6,818 bases of DNA from the NCBI GenBank assembly GCA_947307005.1, contig CAMZHY010000203.1, positions 1-6,818 on the forward strand, read 5' to 3'. Shown piece after piece: positions 6,301-6,818 of this stretch. The position numbers and the translations under genes are program-made. The notes beneath the pieces were generated by a model. That model searched no databases and was not told the origin of the DNA. It saw only the letters and a list, made by a program, of their open reading frames with translations. How positions within the stretch are numbered: position 1 is the stretch's first letter; the number at the start of each line of letters is the position of its first letter. The stretch is from an uncultured Planctomycetaceae bacterium (GTDB lineage Bacteria; Planctomycetota; Planctomycetia; Pirellulales; Thermoguttaceae).

Positions 6301-6531
6301 GGCAACACGCGACGAACGGAGACGCCCGACCTCAAGACGCTCGGCGCGACCGGCGGCGACTTGATGAAGACGCCGACCGAATTCTTCTATACGAACCGCA
6401 AAGCGTTGAAGAAATGGCTGACCGAAGTTACGGGAATTTCGCTCAAAGACGTCGGGCTCAAGGCGAACTGGAACGACGCCGGGGAAGACGTGTCGCCGAA
6501 GTATATCGGCGGCGCGGGCGCGGAAGAATGA
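3238..6531 (+). CDS. Secreted LamG and right-handed parallel beta-helix protein, probable carbohydrate-active enzyme
   Basis: This is a 1097-residue exported protein, complete at both ends. A Sec signal peptide covers residues 1-27: Arg near the N-terminus, a hydrophobic core, and VGA before QD. Residues about 30-200 resemble a LamG/jelly-roll domain, with LYVDGEQAG (142-150) and the typical last strand TWTRALDADEI (186-196). Residues about 205-415 are charged and mostly helical. The beta-helix opens with VAPDGSDKTGNGTDTAPYAT (about 425-444), a usual N-terminal cap. A family block holds LARWPND (576-582) and NVLEELDAPGEYYVDR (668-683). The coils run from about 715 to 1010, with YAPAV, SPHHAL (H841, H842) and EYSDQSGIDIYCD (864-876). 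This order is what I recall for beta-helix proteins near GH141, which act on plant or algal glycans; activity and substrate remain unproven. No membrane anchor, dockerin or C-terminal sorting signal is seen. All 12 cysteines lie in residues 745-1007. It stands alone, divergent from rpsO. Confidence 0.9.
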   Translation: MRLSYRALTAIFAAFLILFAAVDRVGAQDSTLTVDRELIDDSVKSDGPFDASSGSFTVAIRAKLVEPGGETGNGDGKAMLWNVGNGWNDGARVIFSWDDSRFAFQIGAKDAHPSATSERGYLPGVMRDVVATFNGATKEMRLYVDGEQAGAAMFDGELTTNDQPLNVGFGASGIGSARMFVDKAETWTRALDADEIASRQEERPAQERLAVDALRDVESFSNASVNLDVKPETLRSALALDLPPQIRERLRADLVANLSSRDFTVDRNLNPVDYNEYAEIVLHDAEAALAEPKSDENGDAPVSKKELENYIGLVEKLTRLREVSASNATIVRKFMSSSSFDAARTQAFRAKGRTLIEKFGQNETRASDALKALTTSFPREAAVYAKIGKLETSAGRVGLIERDALGIYYELTTTSRNERNIRRVVVAPDGSDKTGNGTDTAPYATLARAFKDAEKNAVGKTAIEMKAGTYYATGPARLENASNVIVRGLEKGAVKIVGSRQIDNFATLEEFAESDSNVAAALERIPEEARNKVFAANLKAAGVDDLGTLKNRGYGGGGDAVKPIPTFTFNGKAQTLARWPNDGDETLKFGEKADKPEGVSDDSSTFRYDFDRVDGWKLDGDDDIWAFGLFEWEWAADFRRVLKIDRAAKTLTFDYKNGSGRFDYYFVNVLEELDAPGEYYVDRATGILYFYPPEGFETAEAVNAANAEYDVYEGRFIELEGVSDVVISNLTMSGGRETAVTMKDCKRCYLSDCVIEQMGGNGVVMNGGEFCGVVSSRLRSLGACGVRTSGGDPETLKPCRHLIHNNYVSDFSRIDRVYAPAVSAYGCGVAVTNNLFCDSPHHALRTDGQDMYIARNEIHSVVYEYSDQSGIDIYCDPSYRGIVIERNLWRHIGSAFALCGQAGIRLDDSISGVVMTDNVFYRSSGGAFGGIQIHGGKDNLIKDNAFVDCLQALSFTVWGGDRYERFVKEQFSEHVDSALYKKTYPFFDEIFDHYDRNYVFNNQAINCGKFNRSGDAVDVFVGNTRRTETPDLKTLGATGGDLMKTPTEFFYTNRKALKKWLTEVTGISLKDVGLKANWNDAGEDVSPKYIGGAGAEE

Positions 6532-6585
6532 TCCGCGCGCTTGGCTAGAACGATCGACCGTTCCTACGCTCGAAGAATGACGAAA

Positions 6586-6628
6586 GGCGGTTCGAACTTC
6601 CGAAAGGGGTTCGAGCCGCCCGCGTTTT
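6586..6628 (+). terminator. Intrinsic terminator of the beta-helix gene
   Basis: GGCGGTTCGAAC (6586-6597) and GTTCGAGCCGCC (6609-6620) form a 12-bp stem with one G-T wobble and an 11-base loop. CGCG and TTTT follow, ending at 6628. It lies 55 bases after the stop codon. The stem is strong and the T tract short. Confidence 0.6.
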
Positions 6629-6635
6629 GGGCGCG

Positions 6636-6662
6636 CGCGACGCCTTCCAACGCGTCGCGTTT
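6636..6662 (+). terminator. Second tandem hairpin after the beta-helix gene
   Basis: CGCGACGC (6636-6643) and GCGTCGCG (6652-6659) form a perfect 8-bp stem with an 8-base loop, followed by TTT. It comes 15 bases after the first stem and probably serves as a back-up terminator. Confidence 0.4.
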
Positions 6663-6818
6663 GGGCTAAATTGCCGTTTAAGATTAGGACGCGTTTCGTC
6701 TAATTGAGAAAACGACGTTAAAATCGACTGTATTTAACGGAAAATAATGTGATTTTTACGCTAGATATTGCATTTTTTTCTAAAAGCGCTACGACGCGTC
6801 TTTGAATAGGAAACCTAT
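6663..6818. other. AT-rich non-coding tail
   Basis: Composition changes sharply from GC-rich to AT-rich. No ORF with a ribosome binding site is visible. A bulged hairpin spans 6683-6704 (ATTA/TAAT and GACG/CGTC arms), and ATAGG-AAA-CCTAT closes the window at 6806-6818. AT-rich strings such as AATAATG and TAGATATTG could belong to a promoter for a gene beyond the edge, but no clear -35/-10 pair is present. Confidence 0.4.

Noticed and set aside
1..6818. CRISPR array, tRNA, rRNA, insertion sequence or multi-gene defence system
   Set aside because: No regularly spaced repeats, cloverleaf, transposase frame or defence-type domain was seen. The window is explained by two housekeeping genes and one secreted protein.

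Overview
The window looks like ordinary chromosomal DNA from a GC-rich bacterium, most likely a planctomycete. The evidence is the PNPase N-terminus, which begins KVRVEKKIGNG and carries GGFLKREGRP and DRPIRPLFP blocks as I recall them from Pirellulales-type PNPases, together with a very large secreted LamG plus beta-helix protein of the kind that is abundant in that phylum. The taxonomic call is an inference from recalled family patterns; no search was run.

Layout. Positions 1-2189 (minus strand) hold almost all of pnp (polynucleotide phosphorylase). The gene starts at a TTG codon and runs to the left edge, where the next codon begins TA and may be the stop. A 417-base spacer (2190-2606) follows, with several inverted repeats and no convincing gene. 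Positions 2607-2879 (minus strand) hold rpsO (ribosomal protein S15), so the window contains the widely conserved rpsO-pnp pair, transcribed leftwards. The 358 bases at 2880-3237 separate rpsO from a divergent gene. They hold a good promoter and a long structured leader for rpsO, and a promoter, leader hairpins and ribosome binding site for the plus-strand gene.

Positions 3238-6531 (plus strand) encode a 1097-residue exported protein: Sec signal peptide, LamG-like jelly-roll domain, helical linker, then a long right-handed parallel beta-helix. The beta-helix resembles carbohydrate-active proteins, and the nearest family I recall is GH141-like. It probably acts on polysaccharide outside the cytoplasm, but substrate and activity cannot be read from the sequence. 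Positions 6532-6818 hold two tandem hairpins that look like its terminator, then an AT-rich stretch with no gene.

How they work together. rpsO and pnp are a translation and RNA-decay pair, commonly co-transcribed and, in the bacteria where it has been studied, controlled through structured leaders. The secreted protein is functionally unrelated and merely divergent. I see no mobile element, CRISPR array, tRNA, rRNA, defence locus or clear new multi-gene system. The points most worth a second look are the unstudied architecture of the exported protein and the RNA structures in the two leaders and in the rpsO-pnp spacer.
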